NCBI RefSeq assembly: GCF_026626335.1
Contig: NZ_JAPNTZ010000001.1
Span: forward strand, 62,001-126,000
Source: Paractinoplanes pyxinae
Lineage (GTDB): Bacteria; Actinomycetota; Actinomycetes; Mycobacteriales; Micromonosporaceae
Length of the DNA stretch: 64,000 bases
Reading direction: 5' to 3'
Shown: positions 16,657 to 25,670 of the stretch, one piece after another
Numbering within the stretch: position 1 is the first letter of the stretch
Layout of the letters: each line of letters starts with the position of its first letter
Program-made: the position numbers and the translations under genes
The notes under the pieces: generated by a model
Databases searched by the model: none
What the model was told of the DNA's origin: nothing
What the model saw: only the letters and a program-made list of their open reading frames with translations

Positions 16657-17608
16657 CGACGGTCTTTCCGGAGGCGGCCGACGTGGCCACGGCCAGCGCG
16701 AGTTCGTGCGTGCGCAGCGCTTCGGCGTACGGCACCCGGATGTCCTGCTCCTCGCCGCGGACGGCGCGGATGAACGCGGCGTCGACCGCGACCCGGGCCG
16801 ACTCGGGGTCACTGGGGACGGTGGTGATGTCGTCCCCGGAGCGGATCGTGAGCCCGTCCTCGGCCACGGACAGCGCCAGCCCGTCGGCGTAGATCTCGAG
16901 CCCGGCGCGCTCCTTCCAGCCGAGCACGCAGGTGGCCGCGAGCGTGCCGATGGCGCCGCCGACGAAGCGCAGGGTGGCGACGGTCGAGCCGTCGATGTCG
17001 GCCCCCGGGACGGCCGGGGGAGTGCCGCTGCCCACGGCGCTGACCTGGGTGACCTCGCCGACCAGGTACCGCGCGAGGTCGAGCACGTGTGCGGCCTGCT
17101 CCACCACCGGCCCGCCGGACCGGTCGCGGTGCGGCCACCAGCCCACCGGCGGCACCTTGTCGAGCCAGGCGCCGGTGACCAGGCGGACGTCCCGGCCGGC
17201 CAGCGCGGCACGTGCCTGATCGGCGATGGCCAGGTATCGCCAGTGGTGACCGACAGCGGTGAGGAGACTACGTTCAGCAATTTCTGCAGCCAGCGACACC
17301 GCTATGTCTTGATCAAGTGAAATGGGCTTTTCCACGAAAAGAGGCACGCCGGCCGCGATCACATCCCGTTCGGCCGGTCCGTGCGCGAAGGGCGGCACGC
17401 AGACGTAGACCGCGTCGACGCCGTCCGACAGCAGCGCCGGCACATCGGGGAACACCTTCGTCCGGTACGCCGAAGCGAGCGCCTGCGCCGCGGCCGGCAC
17501 GACGTCGGTCACCCCGGCCACCTGCACATCTGTCAATCCGGAGAGCACCCTCGCGTGCCGCTGGGCCACCCCGCCCGCGCCGACCAGCCCGACCCGTACC
17601 ACCGTCAT
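16649..17608 (-). CDS. Gfo/Idh/MocA-family oxidoreductase
   Basis: 319 residues with an N-terminal dinucleotide fold (VRVGLVGAGGVAQRHARVL), the family motif EKPISLD that places the catalytic lysine near residue 93, and a C-terminal alpha/beta substrate domain (GWWPHRDRSGGPVVEQAAHVLDLARYL). These enzymes oxidise or reduce sugars and inositols using tightly bound NAD(P). The ATG at 17608 follows AGGGGGA. The gene precedes and overlaps the MDR dehydrogenase and is divergent from gpgS, with 175 bp between them. Confidence 0.85.
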   Translation of the reverse strand: MTVVRVGLVGAGGVAQRHARVLSGLTDVQVAGVTDVVPAAAQALASAYRTKVFPDVPALLSDGVDAVYVCVPPFAHGPAERDVIAAGVPLFVEKPISLDQDIAVSLAAEIAERSLLTAVGHHWRYLAIADQARAALAGRDVRLVTGAWLDKVPPVGWWPHRDRSGGPVVEQAAHVLDLARYLVGEVTQVSAVGSGTPPAVPGADIDGSTVATLRFVGGAIGTLAATCVLGWKERAGLEIYADGLALSVAEDGLTIRSGDDITTVPSDPESARVAVDAAFIRAVRGEEQDIRVPYAEALRTHELALAVATSAASGKTVDV

Positions 17609-17783
17609 GAATCCCCCTGCCGCGAAAGGCCATCGACGTGCCGACAACTCCCCGTTCGGCCCGCGCCGAAACCTCAGACCTCTTTGCCGCACAGTGCTGT
17701 CGCCTGTTCGCCACCTCACGGCAAGGTTGATCGCCGTCCGACCGGGCACCGGAAGATCTTCATCACGGATGTTCGGGGGTTAC

Positions 17784-18782
17784 ATGCAGCAGGTCAGCGC
17801 GCTACCCGTGGTCGAGGCATGGGCAACCTACCGCACCAGCAACGCAGCGCAATGGACGGCCCGGGAGTTGGCCCGGTCCAAGAAGGGCGCCAAGGTCAGC
17901 GTGGTCATCCCGGCCCGCAACGAGCAGGCCACGGTCGGGGTCATCGTCGACGTCATCCGCCGGCACCTGGCCGAGCGGGTGGCACTGGTGGACGAGATCC
18001 TCGTGGTCGACTCCCGCTCCACCGACGACACCGCCGAGGTCGCTCGCGCCGCCGGCGCCCGTGTCGTCGCCCAGGACGAGGTCACTCGCGGCCTGCCCCG
18101 GATGGAGGGCAAGGGCGACGCGCTCTGGGCCGGGCTGGCCGCCACCACCGGCGACGTCGTCGCGTTCGTCGACGGCGACCTGCGCGACTTTTCCCAGGAC
18201 TTCGTCACCGGGCTGCTCGGACCACTGCTCACCGACCGATCCGTCGAGTTCGTCAAGGGCTTCTACCACCGGCCGCTCGTCAAGTCCGAAGGCGTCGAGG
18301 TGGACGGCGGTGGCCGGGTCACCGAGCTCGGCGCTCGGCCGTTGATCAACTTGTTCTGGCCGGAGCTCGCGGGCTTCGTCCAGCCCCTGGCCGGCGAGTA
18401 CGCGGGCCGCCGCGCCACCTTCGAGCGCATCCCATTCGTTTCCGGCTACGGCGTGGAGATCGCCATGCTCATCGACCTGCTTGACCTCGTCGGCCTGGAC
18501 GCCCTGGCCCAGGTCGACCTGGGCGAGCGCCACCACCGGCATCAAAGCATCGACGCGCTGGGCCGGATGTCGGCGCAGATCATGGTGACCGCCTGGAGCC
18601 GGCTGCACCGCCGCGGCCTGGTCACCGAGCCCGTGCCGCCGACCACCCTGCTCACCCAGTTCCAGCGCGGAGCCGGAGGCGGACTGCCGCACCTGAACCG
18701 GGACATCGTGGTGACCGACGTCGGTGTCGGCGAACGCCCGCCGCTGAGCACCCTGCCCCGGCAGGCGGTGCGCGCCGCATGA
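17784..18782 (+). CDS. gpgS: Glucosyl-3-phosphoglycerate synthase (GT81)
   Basis: 332 residues that follow the mycobacterial GpgS pattern closely: VSVVIPARNEQATVG, ILVVDSRSTDDT, GKGDALWAGLAATTGD, the DGD metal motif at 130-132 (VDGDLRDF), VKGFYHRPL, GGGRVTELGARPL, QPLAGEYAGRR and GYGVEIAMLID...AQVDLG. It transfers glucose from NDP-glucose to 3-phosphoglycerate, the first step of glucosylglycerate or methylglucose-lipopolysaccharide synthesis, in the cytoplasm. The ATG at 17784 starts just before the conserved region; an ATG 15 bp upstream is also possible. It is coupled to the next glycosyltransferase by an ATGA overlap. No phosphatase gene (gpgP) is adjacent. Confidence 0.85.
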   Translation: MQQVSALPVVEAWATYRTSNAAQWTARELARSKKGAKVSVVIPARNEQATVGVIVDVIRRHLAERVALVDEILVVDSRSTDDTAEVARAAGARVVAQDEVTRGLPRMEGKGDALWAGLAATTGDVVAFVDGDLRDFSQDFVTGLLGPLLTDRSVEFVKGFYHRPLVKSEGVEVDGGGRVTELGARPLINLFWPELAGFVQPLAGEYAGRRATFERIPFVSGYGVEIAMLIDLLDLVGLDALAQVDLGERHHRHQSIDALGRMSAQIMVTAWSRLHRRGLVTEPVPPTTLLTQFQRGAGGGLPHLNRDIVVTDVGVGERPPLSTLPRQAVRAA

Positions 18783-19873
18783 GAGTCCTGGTCAACGCCG
18801 GGCCGTGGCTCTCGGTGCCGCCACGTGGCTACGGCGGAATCGAGAATGTGGTGGCCACGCTCGTGCCGGAGCTGCGTGCGCTCGGTGTCGAAGTCGTCCT
18901 GGCGACGGTCGGCGACAGCGAGCTTTCGGTCGACGAGCGGGTGTCGGTGTTCCCGGACGGTCAGTTCCCGTTGCTGCAACGCCCGTACAACCAGGTCTGC
19001 GGTGTGGTGCCGGCTCATCAGCACGCCGTGCTACGCCGGGTCGCGGCCGGCGACATCGACCTCGTGCACGACCATGTCGAGGCGGCCGGCCTGACGACTC
19101 TGGCCGCCCTGAACCTGCCCGGCCTGCACACCCTCCACTGGGACCTGCAGAAACACCCGGAGCTGTACGGAACCATCGACGGTCACGTCCGGGTCAACGG
19201 TGTCTCGGCCGATCAACTGAGCCACGCTCCCGAGGCGTTGCGCCGGCACTCGGTCGGCCATGTGCACCTGGCCACCCCGCTCGCCGTCGGGGCGGACCGC
19301 AAACCCGCGGTGGGCAAGGAGGCGTACGCGGTGGTGCTCGGCCGCATCACCGCGGGCAAGGGGCAGGACCTCGCCGCCCGCCTGGCCCAGCGAAAGGGAT
19401 TCGATCTGATTCTGGCCGGTCCGGTCGGGCCCTACCACAACCCGGAGGATCTGGCCGCCGCCGATCCGCACAATCCGGACGTCGCGTTCTGGCGGGAGAA
19501 GGTCGCGCCGCACGTGGACGGCACGCGGGTGCGCTGGGTCGGCTCGGTCATGGGCAAGGCTCGCGACGAATTGGTGGCCGGCGCCCGGGTGGCGCTGTTC
19601 CCGCTGCGCTGGAACGAGCCCGGCGGTACGGCAGTGGTGGAATCGCTGGCTCTGGGCACACCGGTGGCCGGCATCGCGCGCGGCTGCCTGCCCGAACTGG
19701 TCGAGCACGGCCGCACGGGGCTGCTCACCACCGACGAGGACGAACTCGGCGATCTGGTCGGGGCCGCCGGCGCCCTCGACGAGCGTGAGTGCCGGGAGCA
19801 GGCGGCCCTTCGCTTCACTCCCGCCGTGATGGCCGCCCGGTACCTGACCATCTACGAACGCCTGATCGCCTGA
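18779..19873 (+). CDS. GT4-family glycosyltransferase
   Basis: 364 residues with the GT-B fold: the N-terminal motif PPRGYGGIENVVATLVPEL for acceptor binding, DLVHDHVEAAGL, a donor-domain LGRITAGKGQDLA, and the catalytic EX7E motif (EPGGTAVVE) followed by SLALGTPVAG. It is a retaining enzyme using a nucleotide sugar. Its ATG overlaps the gpgS stop, so both are made in step. It probably extends glucosylglycerate or a related compatible solute, for example adding a second sugar; this is inference from context. Confidence 0.82.
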   Translation: MRVLVNAGPWLSVPPRGYGGIENVVATLVPELRALGVEVVLATVGDSELSVDERVSVFPDGQFPLLQRPYNQVCGVVPAHQHAVLRRVAAGDIDLVHDHVEAAGLTTLAALNLPGLHTLHWDLQKHPELYGTIDGHVRVNGVSADQLSHAPEALRRHSVGHVHLATPLAVGADRKPAVGKEAYAVVLGRITAGKGQDLAARLAQRKGFDLILAGPVGPYHNPEDLAAADPHNPDVAFWREKVAPHVDGTRVRWVGSVMGKARDELVAGARVALFPLRWNEPGGTAVVESLALGTPVAGIARGCLPELVEHGRTGLLTTDEDELGDLVGAAGALDERECREQAALRFTPAVMAARYLTIYERLIA

Positions 19874-19957
19874 CGAGCCGCCGAGATTCGCGCCGTCCTG
19901 CAGCGGATTCCGCACCGAACGCGTTCTTAGCCTAGGGGCACCGGACGGGGAGGACGG

Positions 19958-20458
19958 ATGAGCTTCGAGGAGTTCGCGGCGGCGCGGCTGGCTTCGTTGC
20001 TGCGCTATGCGGCGCTGCTCAGCGGTGATCGGGAGGAGGCCCGTGACATCGTCCAGGAGGTGCTGGCCCGGGCGCTGGTGAAGTGGGGGCGGATCGGTTC
20101 GGTGCAGGACCCGTACGGCTATGTGCGGCGGATGGTGACCAACGAGTTCCTGTCGCTGCGCCGGCGACGACGAGTGTGGACTGTGCCGCTGGGACCGGAG
20201 GCGGTGGACGGGGCTTCGGCGCCGCGCGCGCCGGAGCATCCGGAACCCGACGATGAGTTGTGGCGCCTGTTGATGCGGTTGCCGCGCCAGCAGCGGGCGG
20301 TGATCGTGCTGCGCTACTACGAGAGCCTGAGCGACCTGGAGATCGCGGAAGTGCTCGGCTGCCGGACGGGAACCGTGCGCAGCAACGCCAGCCGGGCGCT
20401 GGCCGCACTCCGGATCGAGCTCGACGAGCCCACGACCAACGAAAGGATCCTCTCGTGA
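19958..20458 (+). CDS. SigE-family ECF RNA polymerase sigma factor
   Basis: 166 residues: region 2 (LLRYAALLSGDREEARDIVQEVLARALVKW, then DPYGYVRRMVTNEFLSLRRRRR) and region 4 (LPRQQRAVIVLRYYESLSDLEIAEVLGCRTGTVRSNASRALAAL). This is the common actinobacterial SigE-type ECF group. GGGGAGGAC lies just upstream of the ATG. The stop overlaps the GTG of a single-span membrane protein, which is in the position of a regulatory partner. Confidence 0.88.
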   Translation: MSFEEFAAARLASLLRYAALLSGDREEARDIVQEVLARALVKWGRIGSVQDPYGYVRRMVTNEFLSLRRRRRVWTVPLGPEAVDGASAPRAPEHPEPDDELWRLLMRLPRQQRAVIVLRYYESLSDLEIAEVLGCRTGTVRSNASRALAALRIELDEPTTNERILS

Positions 20459-21567
20459 CGAGCCTCGACGAGCTCCGCCGCACCCTCGAACAGCGCGCCG
20501 ATCTCGCTCCCGACGCCACCGGGCTGGTCGAGCAGGCTCGGGCCGGCGCCGAGCGGATTCGCCGCCGCAACCGGATCCGCGCGGTGACCGCCGTCGCCGT
20601 CGTCGTGGTTCTCGCGCTGGCCGCGCCGGTCGTGGTCCGGTCGTACGCCGCCGACCCGCCGCCGAACCCGGCCGGCCCCCTGACCCACTACCGAGAGCCG
20701 TACCAGCTCACCCTGGAACTGGCGTCCAGCAAGGTCTACTTCACCCTGACCCACGGCACGCAGGGCAGAACCCAGATCCTCGTCGCCCGGCCGAAGGGCA
20801 CGCCCAAGGACGACAGCGGCGGCACGATCGCCGTCCACGATCCCGGTACGTTCGACCCGACCCGCCTGCGTCAGGGCGAGCCGGTGACCGTGCAGGGCCA
20901 CCCGGCCTTCTACGTGAAGAACCTGGAGGCGCCGGCGTCAGCGGTGGCGTCCGACGGGCCGGGTGGGTCACAAGCGCCGTACCGGATCGGAACGGCGGTC
21001 GGCTGGCAGGACCGGTCCGGCGCCTGGGTGGTCGTCTACGAGGCCGCGAACCGCGCCGCGACGCTGCGCCTGGCCGAGAACGTACGGCTGACGGCCCCCC
21101 GGACGGCCCGGGCGCCGGTGCGGTTCGGCTGGGTGCCGCGCGATCTGCCGGTCACCTACTTCGAGAGCCGAGACATTGCCGAGTACGGGGTGTCCGCCAA
21201 CGTCGCCTTCGGTGATCCGGCCCGCGGCGGGGAGCAGTCCGACCTGTTCTTCCCGAGCTGGGACGCTCCGCTCACCGTTCAGGTGCTGCCGATGAACGGC
21301 ATCATGACGGCGTGGGGGGAGGATTACGCCCAGCGGCAGGTGCGCACCATCGCCGGGCACAAGACCTGGTACCTCGAGGGCGAGGTCGGCAACTTCCCGG
21401 ATCCCGACGGCAGCCAGATGCTGATCCAGGCCGGCTCGTGCGGGATCACCGTCCTGGTCGACGATCGGGAGTCCATCCCGTACCCGGCGCTGCAGCGGAT
21501 GGTCGAGAACATGACCTTCGGCGGCTGCGACGACATCTCGGACTGGATGCCGGTCGTCGGCTCCTGA
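20455..21567 (+). CDS. Single-span membrane protein, probable sigma partner
   Basis: 370 residues. A cytoplasmic N-terminus of about 40 residues (TSLDELRRTLEQRADLAPDATGLVEQARAG) is followed by one transmembrane helix (AVTAVAVVVVLALAAPVVV) and a large exported domain of about 300 residues without a known motif. The layout matches the membrane proteins that follow SigE-family factors and may act as anti-sigma or sensor. The GTG at 20455 overlaps the sigma stop (GTGA) with GAAAGGA upstream, so it is translationally coupled. Function is inferred only from position and topology. Confidence 0.75.
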   Translation: MTSLDELRRTLEQRADLAPDATGLVEQARAGAERIRRRNRIRAVTAVAVVVVLALAAPVVVRSYAADPPPNPAGPLTHYREPYQLTLELASSKVYFTLTHGTQGRTQILVARPKGTPKDDSGGTIAVHDPGTFDPTRLRQGEPVTVQGHPAFYVKNLEAPASAVASDGPGGSQAPYRIGTAVGWQDRSGAWVVVYEAANRAATLRLAENVRLTAPRTARAPVRFGWVPRDLPVTYFESRDIAEYGVSANVAFGDPARGGEQSDLFFPSWDAPLTVQVLPMNGIMTAWGEDYAQRQVRTIAGHKTWYLEGEVGNFPDPDGSQMLIQAGSCGITVLVDDRESIPYPALQRMVENMTFGGCDDISDWMPVVGS

Positions 21568-22734
21568 CTACCGGCGGGGAGCCACGGGCGCGGAGAGGCT
21601 GCCGCCGAACAGGCGCTGGTCGACCTCGTTGAGCGACAGCTTCAACGCGCCCAGGGCGACCGAGTCGGCTCCCAGTGTCGAGGCGCGCACCTCGGGCATG
21701 CGCAGGCACAGCCGTTCGAGTTCGCGGCGCAGCGGGTCGAGCATCAGGTCGGCCGAGCGGGAGAAGCCGCCGCCGAACACGACCACCTGGGGGTCGAGGG
21801 TGAGCACGAGGGCGGCGGCGCCGACGGCCAGGTCTTTGACGTAGCGGTTGACCGCGGTGCGGGCGGCCTTGTGGCCGTCCCGGGCGGCGTTGAAGACCCA
21901 GGCGGCGGCGTCGTCGGGGCTGACCGTTTCCGGCACGCCGGGGCAGTTCTGCAGGTGCTGGGGGGCGTCGAGCCAGCGTACGTGCTTCAACGCCCCGATC
22001 TCGCCGGCCGCCCCGCCGAACCCGCGGCGCAGCACCCCGTCGATGATCAGGCCGGCCCCGGTGCGCAGCCCGGCCAGCAGATAGACGATGTCGTCGGCGT
22101 CGGTGGCGGCGCCCTTCCACTGTTCGCCCAGCGCGGCCAGCTTGCAGTCGTTCTCGATGACGGTCGGGCACGAGAAGTGGGTGGCCAAGTGGGCGGTCAG
22201 ATCGACGCCCTTCCAGCCCGGTAGCGGCGTGAAGAAGGTGGTGCGGCCGGCCGAGTCGACCGCCCCGGTGACGGCGACGGTGACAGCCCAGATGTCGGTG
22301 GGCGTCTTGCCCGCCTCGGTCAGGCAGGCGTCGACGACCTCGTCCAGCTCGGCCAGGCGGGCCTCGGGGCCGGCCTGGGCGTCGACCGCGTGCCTGACGC
22401 TGTGCACGATGGCGCCGTCCAGGTCGGCCAGCAGGGCCAGTATCTTGTGCACGCCCACGTCGATGCCGAGCACGTGACCGGCGCCGGCCCGGAACTGGTA
22501 GCGGCGGGCCGGGCGGCCGACCGCGCTGCTGGCCCCGGGCTCGAGCACGCTGGCCCAGCCGTCGGTGACCAGGCCTTGTGCGATCACGTCGACGGCGGGC
22601 CGGGAGAGACCCGTACGCCGGGACAGCTCGGTGACCGTGGACGGCGGATGGTCACGCAGGGCGCGCACGATGCTCAGCGAGTTGAGCTCGCGCAGCCGGG
22701 GCAGGTCGGCGCCGGTGGTGGTGACCTCGGTCAA
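21568..22734 (-). CDS. ROK-family transcriptional regulator
   Basis: 388 residues. An N-terminal winged helix-turn-helix (STVTELSRRTGLSRPAVDVIAQGL, residues 32-55) is fused to a ROK sugar-kinase-like domain (VLGIDVGVHKILALLADLDG, then IENDCKLAALGEQW and GAAGEIGALKH). The usual zinc-finger CXCGXXGC of the family is reduced to a short form around NCPGVP. ROK regulators sense sugars and repress sugar uptake genes. It closes a cluster on this strand behind the alpha-galactosidase and ABC importer, so it most likely controls them. Its stop abuts the stop of the convergent gene. Confidence 0.87.
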   Translation of the reverse strand: MTEVTTTGADLPRLRELNSLSIVRALRDHPPSTVTELSRRTGLSRPAVDVIAQGLVTDGWASVLEPGASSAVGRPARRYQFRAGAGHVLGIDVGVHKILALLADLDGAIVHSVRHAVDAQAGPEARLAELDEVVDACLTEAGKTPTDIWAVTVAVTGAVDSAGRTTFFTPLPGWKGVDLTAHLATHFSCPTVIENDCKLAALGEQWKGAATDADDIVYLLAGLRTGAGLIIDGVLRRGFGGAAGEIGALKHVRWLDAPQHLQNCPGVPETVSPDDAAAWVFNAARDGHKAARTAVNRYVKDLAVGAAALVLTLDPQVVVFGGGFSRSADLMLDPLRRELERLCLRMPEVRASTLGADSVALGALKLSLNEVDQRLFGGSLSAPVAPRR

Positions 22735-22798
22735 GGGTGTTCCTCCGGCTCCGCGAAATATGCTCCGAGCTTTACAAAGTCGGCAGGCGCTGGCAAGT

Positions 22799-24286
22799 CT
22801 AGAGCGGGTAGGCCTGCGCGGCCGGGGCCAGGACCGGGGTGAAGTCGGCCTCGCGGCCGTCGACGGCGAACCGGTAGCGGCCGAGCTGCCGGATCTGCGG
22901 GCGCGCGGTCAGGTAGGCGGTCATTTTCTCCAGTTCGGTGGCGGTGAGCCAGCTCGGCGGGTCGGACACGGCCCGGAACCGGCAGATGTCGGCCAGGTCG
23001 CGCAGCCAGCCCAGTTGCTGGTCGGTGAGCAGGTTGAGCCGGCTGCGGAAGTAGACGACGTCCGGGTCGACCTCGGTCAGCGGCCGGTGCCAGAGCCGGT
23101 GCAGCGCGTTGACCACGGCGTTGCGGGCCATCGCGTCGGACGGGTCGTCGCTGGCGTAGTTCTGCCACATCGGCGCGACGTCGGGCCCGCTGCGCAGCCC
23201 GTCCAGCAGGCCGAGCGAGGGCAGCAGGATCGCGCCGCTGCCGAGCAGGTAGACGTCGTCCCCGGCCACCTCGCGGATCGCCGTCAGGGCGTCGCGGTAG
23301 GTCTGCTCGCGTTCGGCGTCGCCGGCCCGGACGCCCGGGACGGCCCCGGCGTTGATGAAGTCGAGCTTCAGATACTTGAAGCCCCACTCGTGCACCACCC
23401 GGTGGGTGAGCTCGCGGATGTGGTCGAGGGCGGCCGGGCGGGAGAGATCGAGGGCGTGGTAGCCGGTTCCCCAGTTGTGGCCGGCGATCACCGGGGCGCC
23501 GTCCGGGTCGCGCAGCAGCAGGCCGGGGTGCTGCTGCGCGAACTCGGAGCCGGGCAGGGCGATGAACGGAGCCAGCCACAGCCCTGCGACCAGGCCGGCG
23601 TCGCCGATCTTCTCGGCCAGCGCTCGCATGCCGGACGGGAACTTGTCGTTGGGGTGCCAGTCGCCGACCATCCGCTCCCAGCCGTCGTCGATCTGGGCCA
23701 CGTCGAAAGGCCGGCCGGTCAGGTCCTCGAGGTCCTTGGCCAGCTGCTGCTCGGTGATCGTCTCGTAGTACGCGTACCAGGAGCACCAGACGTTGCCGGC
23801 GCGCCGGTCACGGCGGCCCAGCCGCCCGGCCAACTGCCGGGTGTACGTGGCGAACACGTCGGCTTCCGGACCGTACGCCAGGAACCAGGGGGCCGCCCCG
23901 CGCTCGTACCACCCGGCCAGGGTGTCCCGGTCGGCCTGCAGCCGCGGCACGCCGAGCCCGAGCGCGCCCAGCAGCAGCACGTTGCCGTCGCCGCCGTCGA
24001 GGGCGGCCACCGCTGAGGAGTGGTGCCGGGCCGGGTCGTCCCAGACGTCGTCGTCGGCGGTGACCCGCCGCCGCGGATCGGCGATGCGCAGCGGCGGGCC
24101 GGAGAGCCGGCGCCACCCGCACGGGCTCCAGGAGTTCTGCCCGTGGCGGTAGAACAGGGCATCGCCCAGTCCGTGCAGCAGCGCGACGCGTCCCGGCGGC
24201 AGGATCAGGCCGCCGTCGGCTGCCTCGGGTGGGCCGGAGGCCTCGAGAGCGAAGGTGCGGCCGCCGAGCTCGATGAGCGATGCCAT
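22799..24286 (-). CDS. GH36-type alpha-galactosidase
   Basis: 495 residues without a signal peptide, so cytoplasmic. It has the melibiase core: DVAQIDDGWERMVGDWHPNDKFPSGMRALAEKI, GLWLAPF, the nucleophile Asp309 in YLKLDF, and Asp369 in RSGPDVAPMWQ as the likely acid/base. It is shorter than full GH36 enzymes (about 700 residues) and the N-terminal beta-sandwich is reduced. AAGGAG lies 7 nt before the ATG at 24286. It lies directly behind the binding-protein gene of the sugar importer and would release galactose from imported alpha-galactosides. Confidence 0.85.
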   Translation of the reverse strand: MASLIELGGRTFALEASGPPEAADGGLILPPGRVALLHGLGDALFYRHGQNSWSPCGWRRLSGPPLRIADPRRRVTADDDVWDDPARHHSSAVAALDGGDGNVLLLGALGLGVPRLQADRDTLAGWYERGAAPWFLAYGPEADVFATYTRQLAGRLGRRDRRAGNVWCSWYAYYETITEQQLAKDLEDLTGRPFDVAQIDDGWERMVGDWHPNDKFPSGMRALAEKIGDAGLVAGLWLAPFIALPGSEFAQQHPGLLLRDPDGAPVIAGHNWGTGYHALDLSRPAALDHIRELTHRVVHEWGFKYLKLDFINAGAVPGVRAGDAEREQTYRDALTAIREVAGDDVYLLGSGAILLPSLGLLDGLRSGPDVAPMWQNYASDDPSDAMARNAVVNALHRLWHRPLTEVDPDVVYFRSRLNLLTDQQLGWLRDLADICRFRAVSDPPSWLTATELEKMTAYLTARPQIRQLGRYRFAVDGREADFTPVLAPAAQAYPL

Positions 24287-24305
24287 GGTTCTCCTTGTCC
24301 CCAGG

Positions 24306-25646
24306 TCACTTGAAGAGGGCGTTGACCTGGTCGTTGGCCTTCTTGAGGGCGGTGGCCGAGTCGGTCTGGCCGAGCACCGCCGACTGGATGGCGTCCTGAA
24401 CGGTCTGGCTGATCTCGTTGCCGTGCTCGGTGATCGGCAGGAAGAAGGTGCCGTCGGCGGCCTTGGCCTCGTCCACGAAGACCTGCACATCCCGATTCTT
24501 CGCCTTGTGGGCGGCCAGCGCCTTCTCGCCGGCGCCCTGAATGGCCGGGAAGACGACACCGTTGCCGCCGACGATGTTCTGGCAGTCGGCCGAGCCCAGG
24601 AACTTGACCCACTTCCAGGCCGCGTCCTTGTGCTCGGTGCCGGCCCAGATCGCGTCGGACAGGCCGTTGATCGCCGTCTTGCGGCCCTGCGGCCCGGCCG
24701 GCACGGGAGCGAACGCGAATGCGGCCTTGGCGTCGTCACCCAGGTACGTGTTGATCGTCCACGAGCCGGCGAAGCTGATCGCGCCCTTGCCCGCGCCCAT
24801 CAGCGTGTCCCGGCTCAGCGTCGAGTTCTTGTCGAGCGCGGGGCTGTAGCCCTTGGCGATCAGCGACTTGTACCAGTCGATCGTGGCGGCCAGGGCGGGG
24901 TCGTCGTACTTGTACTGAGTTCCCCACGGATTCTTGTCGAGGTAGGTGAATCCGTTGCTCGCGGCCAGGTTGCCCCAGCCGTTCTGGCCCTGCGACCCGT
25001 CGGCCCACTCGGGCAGATACCCGTACACCTTGACCTTGGTCTTGTCGAAGGCCGGGTCGAGCCCGTTCTTGCCGTTGGCGTCGACGGTGGCCTTGGCGAT
25101 CAGCTTTTCGAAGGTGCCGCCGTCGGACGGGTTCCAGGTGAGATCGGCCAGGTCGGCCGGCTTGATGCCCTGCTTGGCCAGATGGTCCACGTTGTAGACC
25201 AGGGCCATGGTGTCCCAGTCCTTCGGCAGGCCGTAGCGCTTGCCGTCCTTGGTGAACAGGTCGGCCAGCCCGGCCTGGTACTGCGTCAGGTCGACCTTGT
25301 CGGCGGTCACGAACGGCTCGATGTCGAGGATCTGCCCGGACGTGACGAACTGCGGGTAGTACGAGCCCTGGTTGGTCCACACGTCCGGGGCGTCCCCCGA
25401 GGCGAGCTGGGTGGTGAGGTTCTGCCAGTACTGGTCCCAGGCCGACTGGGTGATCTGAATCCTGATGCCGGGGTTGGCCGCGGTGAACGCGTCGGCGCAG
25501 GCCTGGTAGGACGCCTTCTGGTTGTCGTCCCAGAGCCAGTAGTCGAGGGTGACGTTGTCCTTGTCGCCGGAATCGGCGGTGGCGGAGCAGCCGGTGAGGA
25601 CGGCGAGCGACAGCAGCACGGCCGCGGCCCGGGTTCTGCGGATCAT
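24306..25646 (-). CDS. Sugar ABC transporter substrate-binding lipoprotein
   Basis: 446 residues. It has a lipoprotein signal with lipobox LTGC (Cys near residue 20) and the cluster-1 solute-binding fold (VTLDYWLWDDNQ, SGDAPDVWTNQGSYYPQFV, YGLPKDWDTMALVYN, GKGAISFAGSW). It captures an oligosaccharide outside the membrane for the two permeases encoded upstream in the same transcription unit. Unusually, the binding-protein gene comes after the permeases. The alpha-galactosidase next to it suggests an alpha-galactoside ligand. Confidence 0.9.
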   Translation of the reverse strand: MIRRTRAAAVLLSLAVLTGCSATADSGDKDNVTLDYWLWDDNQKASYQACADAFTAANPGIRIQITQSAWDQYWQNLTTQLASGDAPDVWTNQGSYYPQFVTSGQILDIEPFVTADKVDLTQYQAGLADLFTKDGKRYGLPKDWDTMALVYNVDHLAKQGIKPADLADLTWNPSDGGTFEKLIAKATVDANGKNGLDPAFDKTKVKVYGYLPEWADGSQGQNGWGNLAASNGFTYLDKNPWGTQYKYDDPALAATIDWYKSLIAKGYSPALDKNSTLSRDTLMGAGKGAISFAGSWTINTYLGDDAKAAFAFAPVPAGPQGRKTAINGLSDAIWAGTEHKDAAWKWVKFLGSADCQNIVGGNGVVFPAIQGAGEKALAAHKAKNRDVQVFVDEAKAADGTFFLPITEHGNEISQTVQDAIQSAVLGQTDSATALKKANDQVNALFK

Positions 25647-25670
25647 CTGACTCTCATCTCTGCGGGAGGG

